This document shows positions 22,127 to 30,177 of a stretch of DNA of 33,444 bases, piece by piece. The notes under the pieces were generated by a model that was not told where the DNA came from, ran no database searches, and saw only the letters and a list, made by a program, of their open reading frames with translations. Positions within the stretch are counted from its first letter, which is position 1; every line of letters starts with the position of its first letter. The stretch is taken from positions 1 to 33,444 of the forward strand of contig DASXAA010000183.1 in assembly GCA_036407035.1 (NCBI GenBank), in the 5' to 3' direction. Both the position numbers and the translations under genes were made by a program. Source of the DNA: JACVRW01 sp036407035. GTDB lineage: Bacteria > Actinomycetota > Thermoleophilia > Solirubrobacterales > Thermoleophilaceae.

Positions 22127-23185
22127 GTGCCCATCTCATCGGTTACGCTCGCCCGCGAAGTGCCCAAGCGCCTGGTCGTCTGCTGCGACGGGACCTGGAA
22201 CCGGCCCGACCAAACGAGCCACGGGGTCGCCGCGCCCACGAACGTGTCCAAGCTCGCGCTGGCCGTGGCGCGGGAGGACGCCGCGGGCACTTCTCAGCTC
22301 CTCCACTACGAGCCCGGCGTCGGCACGCGGCGCTTCGAGCGCCTGCGCGGCGGCGCGTTCGGGTTCGGCCTCTCGCGCAACGTGCGCGACTGCTACCGCT
22401 TCCTCGTCCTGAACTACGAGCCCGGCGACGAGCTGTTCTTCCTCGGCTTCAGCCGCGGCGCGTTCACGGCGCGCAGCACGGTCGGGCTCGTGCGCAACGC
22501 CGGCATCCTGCGCGACCGCCGCGTGGACCTGGTCAAGCGGGCGTACCAGCTCTACCGCGCCCGCAGCGACGAGACGAAGCCGCGCGGCCGCGAGGCCCAG
22601 CTGTTCCGCCGCATGTACTCGCACCCCGACGCGCGGATCCGGTTCGTGGGTGTGTGGGACACGGTCGGCTCGCTCGGCATCCCGATCCACCTGCCGTTCC
22701 TCACCAGGCGCTGGAGCTTCCACGACACCGACCTCAGCACGTACGTCGACAACGCCTTCCAGGCGCTCGCGATCGACGAGCGGCGGCGCGCGTTCAGGCC
22801 GACGCTCTGGAACCAGCAGCCGGACGCGGGCGACCAGCGGCTCGAGCAGGTGTGGTTCGCCGGCGTGCACTGCGATGTCGGCGGCGGCTACGAGGACCCC
22901 GCGCTGGCCGAGCTCGCCCTGGCGTGGATGATCGACCGCGCTCGCGAGTGCGGCCTCGGGCTCGAGCCGGACGGCGCGCCGTTCACGCCCGAGCCGCTGG
23001 CCGACATGGGCGAGTCGTACAAGGGCCTCTACCGGCTGCTCGGGTCGTGCGCGCGGATGCTCGAGCCCGACGGCGGCTGCCGGGCCGACGGCGGCGCCGT
23101 GGCGCCGAGCGCGGCGCTCCGCCGCCGGGAGCGGCCCGACTACCGGCCGCCGGGTCTCGACGACTGCATCGCGGAGACCGGATAA
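22127..23185 (+). CDS. DUF2235 alpha/beta-hydrolase-like protein
   Basis: A 352-residue protein of the DUF2235 family, whose members include the catalytic domain of Tle1-type phospholipase effectors. It opens RLVVCCDGTWNRP and has the nucleophile elbow GFSRGAFTAR (GxSxG), then GVWDTVGSLGIP (Asp) and FAGVHCDVGGGYED (His), which together give a Ser-Asp-His triad. No type VI secretion gene is nearby, and stand-alone members are common, so a toxin role is not supported. The start may be GTG 22127 or the in-frame GTG 22160, which sits directly before the conserved KRLVVCCDGTWN. It ends 7 nt before the catabolic operon and may be co-transcribed with it. Confidence 0.85.
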   Translation: MPISSVTLAREVPKRLVVCCDGTWNRPDQTSHGVAAPTNVSKLALAVAREDAAGTSQLLHYEPGVGTRRFERLRGGAFGFGLSRNVRDCYRFLVLNYEPGDELFFLGFSRGAFTARSTVGLVRNAGILRDRRVDLVKRAYQLYRARSDETKPRGREAQLFRRMYSHPDARIRFVGVWDTVGSLGIPIHLPFLTRRWSFHDTDLSTYVDNAFQALAIDERRRAFRPTLWNQQPDAGDQRLEQVWFAGVHCDVGGGYEDPALAELALAWMIDRARECGLGLEPDGAPFTPEPLADMGESYKGLYRLLGSCARMLEPDGGCRADGGAVAPSAALRRRERPDYRPPGLDDCIAETG

Positions 23186-23192
23186 TCACGGC

Positions 23193-24224
23193 ATGGCCCT
23201 GACCTTCGGAGTGACGGTCCTGCCGGACCCGCCCTACCAGCGCCTGATCGAGCTGATCAAGCTCGGAGAGGAGCAGGGCTTCGAGTACGGGTGGACCTAC
23301 GACTCGCACGTGCTGTGGCAGGAGTCGACGCCGACGCTTGCGCTCGTCGCCGCCGCGACCGAGCGGATCAAGCTCGGGCACATGGTCACGAACCCGGGCA
23401 CGCGCGAGCCGACCGTGCTCGCGAGCGCCTACGCGACGCTCCACGACATCTCGAACGGCCGCATGGTGATGGGCATCGGCCGCGGCGACTCGGCGCGGCG
23501 CTACATCGGCCAGCAGCCCGTGCGCGTGGGCAGGTTCGAGGAGTGCCTGCGCATGATCAAGCCGTTCATGAACGGCGAGCGGGTGCGCTGGAACGACACC
23601 GACATCGAGCTCTCCTGGGTCCGCCGCGACCTGCCGCCGATCGAGATGCACGTGGCAGGCTACGGGCCACGCGTGCTCGGGATCGCCGGTCGGCTCGGCG
23701 ACGGCGTGATCATCCAGCTTGCCGACCCGGACATCATCGGGTGGACGATGGCGACCGCCCGCAAGGCGGCCGAGGAGGCCGGGCGCGACCCCGGGGCGCT
23801 CAAGTGCATCGTCTGCGCGCCCAGCCACATCTCGGACGACATCGCCGAGGCGCGCGAGCAGGTGCGGTGGTTCCCGGCGATGGTGTCGAACCACGTGCGC
23901 GACCTCGTCAGGCGCTACGGCGCCGACGGCTCGGTCGTGCCGCGCGCGCTGACCGATTACGTGCCGGACGAGACCGGCTACGACTACGACGAGCACTCGC
24001 GCGTGGGCGCGCGTCACGGGGCATTCGTGAGCGACGAGATCTGCGACCGCTTCTGCGTGCTCGGCACGCCCGACCAGGCCGCGGCCAAGCTGCGCGAGCT
24101 CGAGTCGATCGGCGTGGACCAGTTCAACATCTACCTCATGACGGAGGGACAGGAGCGCACGCTCGAGACCTATGGGCGCGAGATCATCCCGCGCTTCGCC
24201 GGCGTGACTGGAGGTACACCATGA
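23193..24224 (+). CDS. LLM-class flavin/F420 oxidoreductase (CPS_4043-like)
   Basis: A 343-residue luciferase-like TIM-barrel enzyme. MALTFGVTVLPDPPYQRLIE, GWTYDSHVLWQE, HMVTNPGTREPTV, ISNGRMVMGIGRGDSARR and IEMHVAGYGPRVLGIAGRL match the CPS_4043 subgroup (TIGR03842), annotated as F420-dependent. Members of that group are often found beside dihydropyrimidinase genes, as here. It may oxidise or reduce a ring substrate; it is not the classical RutA. It is the first gene of the nine-gene operon, 7 nt after the DUF2235 gene, and its stop overlaps the next ATG by 4 nt, with GGAGG just upstream. Confidence 0.88.
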   Translation: MALTFGVTVLPDPPYQRLIELIKLGEEQGFEYGWTYDSHVLWQESTPTLALVAAATERIKLGHMVTNPGTREPTVLASAYATLHDISNGRMVMGIGRGDSARRYIGQQPVRVGRFEECLRMIKPFMNGERVRWNDTDIELSWVRRDLPPIEMHVAGYGPRVLGIAGRLGDGVIIQLADPDIIGWTMATARKAAEEAGRDPGALKCIVCAPSHISDDIAEAREQVRWFPAMVSNHVRDLVRRYGADGSVVPRALTDYVPDETGYDYDEHSRVGARHGAFVSDEICDRFCVLGTPDQAAAKLRELESIGVDQFNIYLMTEGQERTLETYGREIIPRFAGVTGGTP

Positions 24225-25606
24225 GAAAGCTCATCCGCGGCGGCACGGTCGTGACCGCCGCGCACTCGTCCGTGGCCGACGTGCTGGTGGACGGCGAGGA
24301 GATCGCCGCGATCGGCAACCTCGGCGACGTGGACGCGGAGGTGTTCGACGCCTCCGGCTGCTTCGTGCTGCCGGGGCTGATCGACAACCACACCCACATG
24401 GCGATGCCGTTCGGCGGCACGCACTCGATCGACGACTATGACACCGGCACGCGCGCCGCGGCCGCCGGCGGCACCACCTGCATCGTCGACTTCGTGATCC
24501 AGCAGCACGCCGGCGGGCTGCGCTCGTCGCTCGAGGAGTGGCAGGAGCGCGCGAACGGCGCCGCGCACGTGGACTACGGGTTCCACGTGGCGATCACGCA
24601 GGCCGACGACGGCACGTTCGCCGACATGGAGCCCATGGTCGAGGAGGGCATCTGCAGCTTCAAGGTCTTCCTCGCCTACAAGGGCGTGCTGATGGTCACC
24701 GACGACCTGTTCTTCCGCGTGCTCGAGCGCACGCGCGACCTGAACGCGCTCACGATGGTCCACTGCGAGAACGGCTGGGCGATCGACGTGCTGGTCGAGC
24801 GCGCGCTCGCGGCCGGCCAGACCGAGCCGATCCATCACGCGTACACGCGCCCGGAGGCGCTCGAGGCGGAGGCCACCTCGCGCTCGGTGCGCCTGGCCGA
24901 GCTCGCCGGCGCCAGCGTGTTCATCGTGCACGTGACGTGTGGCCTGGCGGCGGACGAGATCGCGGCCGGGCAGGCGCGCGGCGTGGAGGTGTCCGGCGAG
25001 ACCTGCCTCCAGTACCTGACCAACACCGTGGAGGACCTGAAGCGGCCGGACTTCGAGGGCGCGCGCTACGTGTGCTCGCCCCCGCTGCGCGAGGAGTGGA
25101 ACCAGGACCTGCTGTGGGCGGCGCTCGACGCCGGCACGCTCGAGAGCGTCTCCACCGACCACTGCCCGTTCGACAGCGAGCAGAAGGCGCTCGGCCGCGA
25201 CGACTTCTCGAAGATCCCGAACGGCCTGGCGATGATCCAGCACCGGCTGGTGAAGCTGTGGGAGCTCGGGGTCGAGGGCGGGCGGATCACGCCGAACGAG
25301 CTGGTGGACCTGACCTCCACCGCGATCGCGCGCCGCTTCGGGCTCGACCGCAAGGGCTCGATCGCGCCCGGCTTCGACGCCGACCTGGTCGTGTTCGATC
25401 CCGCCACCCCGTTCGAGTTCTCCACGCGCACGTCGCACATGAACGTGGACTACGACCTGTTCGAGGGCGAGTCGTCAACCGGCAGCGTGCGGCAGACGTT
25501 CTGCCGCGGGGAGCTCGTGTACGACCGCGGGGAGATCCGCACCGAGCCGGGCCACGGCCGCTTCGTGCGGCGCTCGCTGACCGGGGCGACGGCGGTGCCC
25601 GCGTGA
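24221..25606 (+). CDS. hydA: dihydropyrimidinase/hydantoinase-type cyclic amidohydrolase
   Basis: A 461-residue binuclear-zinc amidohydrolase that opens cyclic diamides such as dihydrouracil, dihydrothymine or hydantoins. The metal site is complete: His57 and His59 (DNHTHM), the carbamylated Lys148 (CSFKVFLAYKG), His181 (MVHCENG), His237 (FIVHVT) and Asp313 (STDHCPF). Tyr153 matches the substrate-orienting Tyr of the family. Allantoinases are relatives, and in this purine-flavoured operon an allantoinase-like role is possible, though the CSFKVFLAYKG region is more typical of dihydropyrimidinases. The gene overlaps its neighbours by 4 nt on both sides. Confidence 0.9.
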   Translation: MRKLIRGGTVVTAAHSSVADVLVDGEEIAAIGNLGDVDAEVFDASGCFVLPGLIDNHTHMAMPFGGTHSIDDYDTGTRAAAAGGTTCIVDFVIQQHAGGLRSSLEEWQERANGAAHVDYGFHVAITQADDGTFADMEPMVEEGICSFKVFLAYKGVLMVTDDLFFRVLERTRDLNALTMVHCENGWAIDVLVERALAAGQTEPIHHAYTRPEALEAEATSRSVRLAELAGASVFIVHVTCGLAADEIAAGQARGVEVSGETCLQYLTNTVEDLKRPDFEGARYVCSPPLREEWNQDLLWAALDAGTLESVSTDHCPFDSEQKALGRDDFSKIPNGLAMIQHRLVKLWELGVEGGRITPNELVDLTSTAIARRFGLDRKGSIAPGFDADLVVFDPATPFEFSTRTSHMNVDYDLFEGESSTGSVRQTFCRGELVYDRGEIRTEPGHGRFVRRSLTGATAVPA

Positions 25607-26865
25607 CGCCCGAAACAGCCGTGATGAACGCCGACCGCGTGCTCGCGGACCTGCGCAGGCTCGCGGACCTGACGGGCGGGCCGGAGGGCGCCCGGCGCGT
25701 GTGCTGGACGGACGAGTGGGTGCGGGCGCGCGAGTTCCTGCGCGAACGGCTCGACGAGCTCCCGGTGGAGATCACGGTCGACGCCGCGGGCAACCTCTGG
25801 GCGGACATGCCCGGCGAGCAGGAGGGGTTCGTGATCGTCGGGTCGCACACGGACTCGGTGCCGAACGGCGGCTGGCTGGACGGCGCGCTCGGGGTGTTCA
25901 CGGCGGTCGAGGCCCTGCGCGCGAACGCCGGCTCCACGCCGCCCGTGGGCCTGCGGCTGGTGGACTGGGCCGACGAGGAGGGCGCGCGCTTCGGACGCAG
26001 CCTGTTCGGGTCGTCGGCATGCTCGAACACGCTCGCGGTCGACGAGGTGCGCGACCTGCGGGACGCGGGCGGAGAGCGGCTCGAGGACGTGGTCGCGCGC
26101 TTCGACGTGGAGCTCGACCGCGTGCACGAGTCGCGGTCGCAGCTCACCGGCGCGCGCGCCTACCTCGAGACGCACATCGAGCAGGGCCCGGTGCTCGAGG
26201 GCCGCGGCGAGCCGGCCGCGACCGTGCTCGGCACGGTCGGCGTCGAGCGCCACCTCGGCGTGTTCACCGGACAGGCCGCGCACGCCGGCTCCACCCCGAT
26301 GACGGACCGCCGCGACACGTTCGCCGCCTGCGCGCGTGCCGCGCTCTCGATCCGCGACATCGGCCTCAGCCACGAGGGCGGTGTGTGCACCGTCGGCGGC
26401 GCGACCAGCGAGCCGGGCGTGGTCACCGCCGTGGCCGGCCGAACGGAGATGCTGCTCGACCAGCGCCACATCGACCCCCGCGTGCTGGCGGACATGCTCG
26501 GCGAGGCGCGCGAGGCCTGCTCCGACGCCGCGATGGAGTTCCGCTGCGACGTGTCGCTCGAGCACCTGTGGTCGATCCCGCCGATCCCCTTCGACGACCG
26601 CCTGATCGGCTTCGCGCGGCAGGCGGTGGCGGAGGCGGGCGGCAAGGACACCGCGATCCCGAGCGGCCCGCTGCACGACGCGGCCGAGATGGCCCGCCTG
26701 ATCCCCACCGTGATGATCTTCTCCTCGTCCTCGCCGCCGGTCTCGCACACGAAGGAGGAGGACACGCCCGAGGCGGACCTGCGCGTGGCGATCGAGGCCT
26801 ACGGGCGCCTGGTGGAGGCGACCCTCGCGAGCGCCGCCGCGGGGGAGCTGCCGCCGTTCGCGTGA
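25603..26865 (+). CDS. N-carbamoyl amino acid / allantoate amidohydrolase (M20 amidase family)
   Basis: A 420-residue metal-dependent hydrolase that removes the carbamoyl group from N-carbamoyl-beta-alanine, N-carbamoyl-L-amino acids or allantoate. The two-metal set is visible: His82 (GSHTDSV), Asp93 (GGWLDGALG), Glu125/Glu126 (WADEEGARF), His191 (ETHIEQGPVLE) and His382 (VSHTKEEDT). TVGVERHLGVFTGQAAHAGS marks the dimerisation domain of this family. It would act directly after the ring-opening amidohydrolase. Beta-ureidopropionase and allantoate amidohydrolase cannot be told apart here. The start is GTG, with a GTGA overlap; a later in-frame ATG (codon 8) is an alternative. Confidence 0.88.
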   Translation: MTPETAVMNADRVLADLRRLADLTGGPEGARRVCWTDEWVRAREFLRERLDELPVEITVDAAGNLWADMPGEQEGFVIVGSHTDSVPNGGWLDGALGVFTAVEALRANAGSTPPVGLRLVDWADEEGARFGRSLFGSSACSNTLAVDEVRDLRDAGGERLEDVVARFDVELDRVHESRSQLTGARAYLETHIEQGPVLEGRGEPAATVLGTVGVERHLGVFTGQAAHAGSTPMTDRRDTFAACARAALSIRDIGLSHEGGVCTVGGATSEPGVVTAVAGRTEMLLDQRHIDPRVLADMLGEAREACSDAAMEFRCDVSLEHLWSIPPIPFDDRLIGFARQAVAEAGGKDTAIPSGPLHDAAEMARLIPTVMIFSSSSPPVSHTKEEDTPEADLRVAIEAYGRLVEATLASAAAGELPPFA

Positions 26866-28127
26866 CGGCCCTCCAGGAGCAGCTCGCCTATCTCGAGGCG
26901 TCGAGCCCGTTCTACCGCGAGCGCCTGCGCGGCGTGCGCGAGCACGTGCGCGGGGCCGAGGACCTGCCGCGGCTGCCGTTCACGACCAAGGACGAGCTGC
27001 GCGAGGGCCAGCGGGCGGAGCCGCCGTTCGGCGTGCACCTCTGTGCCCCGCGCGAGCGACTCGTGCGCATGCACGTGACCTCGGGCACCACCGGCGAGCC
27101 CGTGGCCGTGGGCTTCACGGAGGCCGACCACCGCGCCAACAGCGAGGTCGGCGGCGAGGCGTTCCGGATCGCGGGCGTCCGGCCCGACGACGTGTTCGCC
27201 CACTGCCTCAACTACGCGCTCTACGCGGGCGGGATCGCCGACCACATGGCGCTCGAGTCGAGCGGCGCGACCGTCGTCCCAGTGGGGACCGGCCAGTCGC
27301 GCCGGCTGCTGGAGCTGATCCCCGCGCTCGGGATCACCGGGATCTTCGGCACGCTCTCGTTCCCCGCCTACCTCGCCGGCCGCGCCCGCGAGGCGGGCCT
27401 CGAGCCGGCGTCGCTCGGGCTGCGGCACATCGTCACCGCCGGCGAGCCGGGCGCCGGCCTTGCCGCCGTGCGCGGGGAGATCGAGCGCGAATGGGACGCG
27501 ACGGTGGCGGACTCGTTCGGCATGAGCGACGTGTGGTCGACGATGGCGGGCGAGTGTGGCGAGGGCGACGGGCTCCACCTGACCGTGACGGAGCACGCCG
27601 TGCTCGAGCTCGTGGACCCCGAGGGCGGCGACCCGGTGCCGCTCGAGGACGGCGCGGGCGGCGAGCTCGTCTGGACCCACCTGCGGCGCGAGGCCTCGCC
27701 GCTCCTGCGCTACCGCTCGAGCGACCTCGGTCGCGTGTGGACGTCGCCCTGCGCGTGTGGGCGCACCACGCCGCGGATCCGGATCGACGGGCGCCGCGAC
27801 GACATGCTGCGCGTGCAGGCCGTGAACGTGTACCCGCAGGCGATCAGCGCGGTGCTGTCGGACTCGCCGGGCGTCGGGCGGCACTGCGTGGTGGCGGAGG
27901 GCGACCCGGTGGTGCCGCCGCTGCGCGTGTACGCCGAGGCGCCGGCGCAGGTGGACGTGGCCGCGCTGACGGACCGGCTGCACTCGACCCTGCGCGTGCG
28001 CTTCGAGGTCACGCGGCTCGAGCCCGGGACGCTGCCGGTGGCGGAGCACAAGACGCGGATCGTGCACCGCACGGCGCGCGGCGACCGGCTGCCGGAGGTG
28101 GTCGAGACCCTGAGGAGGGGCGAATGA
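26862..28127 (+). CDS. PaaK-like CoA ligase (phenylacetate-CoA ligase family)
   Basis: A 421-residue adenylate-forming ligase of the PaaK type. SPFYRERL and LPFTTKDELRE at the N-terminus, the ATP motif VTSGTTGEPVAVGFT (about 72-86), DSFGMSDVW and LRYRSSDLGRVW are all typical, as is the C-terminal DDMLRVQAVNVYPQAI. The residues up to EHKTRIV look complete, with a Lys near the C-terminus as expected. It should turn a carboxylic acid into its CoA ester. A ligase of this type is not part of standard purine or pyrimidine pathways, so it may handle the ring-cleavage acid. The GTG start has a GTGA overlap with the amidohydrolase. Confidence 0.88.
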   Translation: MTALQEQLAYLEASSPFYRERLRGVREHVRGAEDLPRLPFTTKDELREGQRAEPPFGVHLCAPRERLVRMHVTSGTTGEPVAVGFTEADHRANSEVGGEAFRIAGVRPDDVFAHCLNYALYAGGIADHMALESSGATVVPVGTGQSRRLLELIPALGITGIFGTLSFPAYLAGRAREAGLEPASLGLRHIVTAGEPGAGLAAVRGEIEREWDATVADSFGMSDVWSTMAGECGEGDGLHLTVTEHAVLELVDPEGGDPVPLEDGAGGELVWTHLRREASPLLRYRSSDLGRVWTSPCACGRTTPRIRIDGRRDDMLRVQAVNVYPQAISAVLSDSPGVGRHCVVAEGDPVVPPLRVYAEAPAQVDVAALTDRLHSTLRVRFEVTRLEPGTLPVAEHKTRIVHRTARGDRLPEVVETLRRGE

Positions 28128-28879
28128 CCGTGACGGCCGTGGACGTGGGCGCGGCGCGCGTGGTGGTGTGGGACCGCCAGGCGCGCCGGAACGCGTGGGA
28201 CCTCGAGACCATGACCGCGATCGCCGACGCGGTCGAGGAGGCGGGCGCGGACGGGTCCGTGCGCTGCGTCGCCCTGCGCGGCGCCGGCGAGCACTTCTCC
28301 GCCGGCGACGACCTCCAGTCCGCGATCGAGGCCGACTCCGAGTCGTGGGCGGCGACGATCGAGGCCTTCCAGCGCATGACGCGCGTGGTGCTGCGGTCGC
28401 CGGTTCCGGCCGTCGCGGCGGTCGACGGCGTGTGCGTGGGCGGCGCGCTCGAGTTCGCGGCGAGCTGCGACCTGCGCCTCTGCACCGACCGGGTGCGGCT
28501 GATCACGCCCGAGGTCGGCATCGGGCTGACCGCCAGCAACGCCGGCACGCTGCTGCTGCCCGAGGTGCTCGGCGAGACCGCCGCGCGCGAGCTTCTGCTG
28601 AGCGGGGAGCCGCGCGACGCGGCCTGGGCGCGCGAGCACGGGTTCGCCACCGAGATGGTCCCGCCCGCGGAGCTCGACGCGCGGATCGAGCACTGGGCGG
28701 ACGTGTTCTCGCGCACCTCGCGCGACGCCGTGGCGGCCACCAAGGCGATGCTGAACGAGCGCTTCGGCGACCTGCTGGAGGCGGCGATGGAGCGCGAGAC
28801 CCGCCACTGCGTGCGGCTCTTCGACGAGCCCGACGCCCGCGCGGCGCTGCGAGGGTTCGCGGAGCGAAGAGGCGGCTAG
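28124..28879 (+). CDS. enoyl-CoA hydratase/isomerase (crotonase family)
   Basis: A 251-residue crotonase. The oxyanion-hole strands are EHFSAGDDLQS and GVCVGGALEFAASCDLRL. Glu110 and Glu130 correspond to the two catalytic glutamates of rat crotonase (Glu144, Glu164) with the same 20-residue spacing, so water addition to an enoyl-CoA is plausible. Standard nucleobase degradation needs no hydratase. Together with the preceding CoA ligase it suggests that the ring-opened product is activated and hydrated. The stop abuts the ATG of the next gene exactly. Confidence 0.88.
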   Translation: MTVTAVDVGAARVVVWDRQARRNAWDLETMTAIADAVEEAGADGSVRCVALRGAGEHFSAGDDLQSAIEADSESWAATIEAFQRMTRVVLRSPVPAVAAVDGVCVGGALEFAASCDLRLCTDRVRLITPEVGIGLTASNAGTLLLPEVLGETAARELLLSGEPRDAAWAREHGFATEMVPPAELDARIEHWADVFSRTSRDAVAATKAMLNERFGDLLEAAMERETRHCVRLFDEPDARAALRGFAERRGG

Positions 28880-29719
28880 ATGCTCCAGCCGGTCACGCTC
28901 GAGGAGGCCGTGCGCGCCCGGCGCGACGTGCCCGACGCGGTGGTCGTGGCCGGCGGCACCGAGGTGATGCCGTTCCGCAACCGGGGCGAGCGCCCGGGGC
29001 CGCTGCTCGACCTGTCGCGGGTCGAGGAGCTGCGGCGCGCGGAGGGCGGTAGGCTCGGGGCGGCGGTCACCTACACGCGCCTGATCGAGGAGCTGGGCGA
29101 GCGCTTCCCGGTGCTCGCCGCCGCGGCGCGCACGGTCGCCGGGCGCCAGGTCCGTAACCGAGCCACCCTCGGCGGGGCGCTCGCGATCGCCGATCCGTCC
29201 GCGGACGTCCTGACCGCGCTGCTGGCGAGCGACGCGGAGGTGGAGCTGGCATCGGCCGACGGGGTCAGGCGCGTGGCGACCGCCGAGTTCCTCACCGGGC
29301 CATACGAGTGCGACCTGCGGGACGACGAGCTGCTCGCCGCCGTGGTCCTGCCCGACGAGGCGCCGGGGCCGGCCGCGTACGCCAAGGTGGGCGCCCGCAA
29401 CGCGATGGCGCGGGCGGCATGCGCGGTGGCGGTCACCCTCGACCCCGGGGAGCGATCGGCGACGGTCGCGGTCGCCGCCTGCGGTCCGACACCGCTTCGC
29501 GCGCCGCCCGCGGAGGAGCTGATCGCCTCCGAGGCGCCCTGGGCGGGACCCGACGACCTCGAGCCGGGATGGCTCGAGCGGATCGGGGCGCTGGTGGCCG
29601 GGGCGACTCTCCCGCGCTCGGACTCCCGCGGGTCGGCGGCCTACAAGCGCCACGCCGCGGCCGTGCTGTCCGCCCGCGCACTGCGCCGTGCCTGGCGCGA
29701 GCTGATGGAGCCGGCATGA
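28880..29719 (+). CDS. xanthine dehydrogenase family, FAD-binding (medium) subunit
   Basis: A 279-residue subunit of a molybdenum hydroxylase. VVAGGTEVMP binds the FAD pyrophosphate, and RQVRNRATLGGALAIADPSAD with LLASDAEVEL is the second conserved FAD segment. It passes electrons from the iron-sulfur subunit to NAD+ or another acceptor. C-terminal SAAYKRHAAAVLSARAL matches the CO_deh_flav_C domain. The length is normal for separate medium subunits. It starts directly after the stop of the crotonase and overlaps the small subunit by 4 nt. Confidence 0.9.
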   Translation: MLQPVTLEEAVRARRDVPDAVVVAGGTEVMPFRNRGERPGPLLDLSRVEELRRAEGGRLGAAVTYTRLIEELGERFPVLAAAARTVAGRQVRNRATLGGALAIADPSADVLTALLASDAEVELASADGVRRVATAEFLTGPYECDLRDDELLAAVVLPDEAPGPAAYAKVGARNAMARAACAVAVTLDPGERSATVAVAACGPTPLRAPPAEELIASEAPWAGPDDLEPGWLERIGALVAGATLPRSDSRGSAAYKRHAAAVLSARALRRAWRELMEPA

Positions 29720-30177
29720 GCATCCGTCTGCGGGTGGACGGGGTCGATCGCGAGGTGCCCGAGGAGGCCGGCGACGAGAGCCTCCTGCGCGTGCTGCGCG
29801 ACCACCTCGGCCTGATCGCGCCGAAGAACGCCTGCGAGGAGGGCGAGTGCGGGTCGTGCACGGTGGCGATCGACGGCGAGATCGCCTGCGCTTGCCTGGT
29901 GCCCGCCGGCCAGGCGGCCGGCCGCGACGTGGAGACGGTCGCCGGGCTCGCCGGGCCGGACGGCGAGCTACACCCCGTGCAGGAGGCGCTGCTAGAGGCG
30001 GGCGGCGTGCAGTGCGGCTACTGCACGCCCGGGATGGTGATGGCCGCCCGCGACCTCCTGCGTCGCAACCCCGACCCCACGGACGACGACATCCGCGAGG
30101 GGCTGACCGGCAACCTCTGCCGCTGCACGGGCTACGCGAAGATCATGGCGGCCGTGCGGCTCGCCGCCGGCCGATGA
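29716..30177 (+). CDS. xanthine dehydrogenase family, [2Fe-2S] (small) subunit
   Basis: A 153-residue subunit with both iron-sulfur clusters. The plant-type cluster uses Cys40, Cys45, Cys48 and Cys60 (NACEEGECGSC, then ACAC). The second cluster uses Cys100 and Cys103 (QCGYCTPG) and Cys135 and Cys137 (LCRCTGY). All eight are present. It relays electrons from the molybdenum centre to the FAD subunit. It overlaps the genes on both sides by 4 nt. Confidence 0.95.
   Translation: MSIRLRVDGVDREVPEEAGDESLLRVLRDHLGLIAPKNACEEGECGSCTVAIDGEIACACLVPAGQAAGRDVETVAGLAGPDGELHPVQEALLEAGGVQCGYCTPGMVMAARDLLRRNPDPTDDDIREGLTGNLCRCTGYAKIMAAVRLAAGR

Noticed and set aside
19257..22412. A 1051-codon open frame on the plus strand
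   Set aside because: It lies opposite the GMC gene, shows only Arg/Ala/His/Asp-rich low-complexity sequence and has no recognisable motif. It is a by-product of GC-rich codon use.
22127..23185. Type VI secretion effector
   Set aside because: DUF2235 is present, but there are no VgrG, PAAR, Hcp or immunity genes around it.
23193..24224. Pyrimidine monooxygenase RutA
   Set aside because: It is an LLM enzyme, but its motifs fit the CPS_4043 group and no other rut-type gene is present.
27710..29653. A 647-codon minus-strand frame across the ligase, crotonase and FAD subunit genes
   Set aside because: No domain is visible and the three plus-strand genes are well supported.
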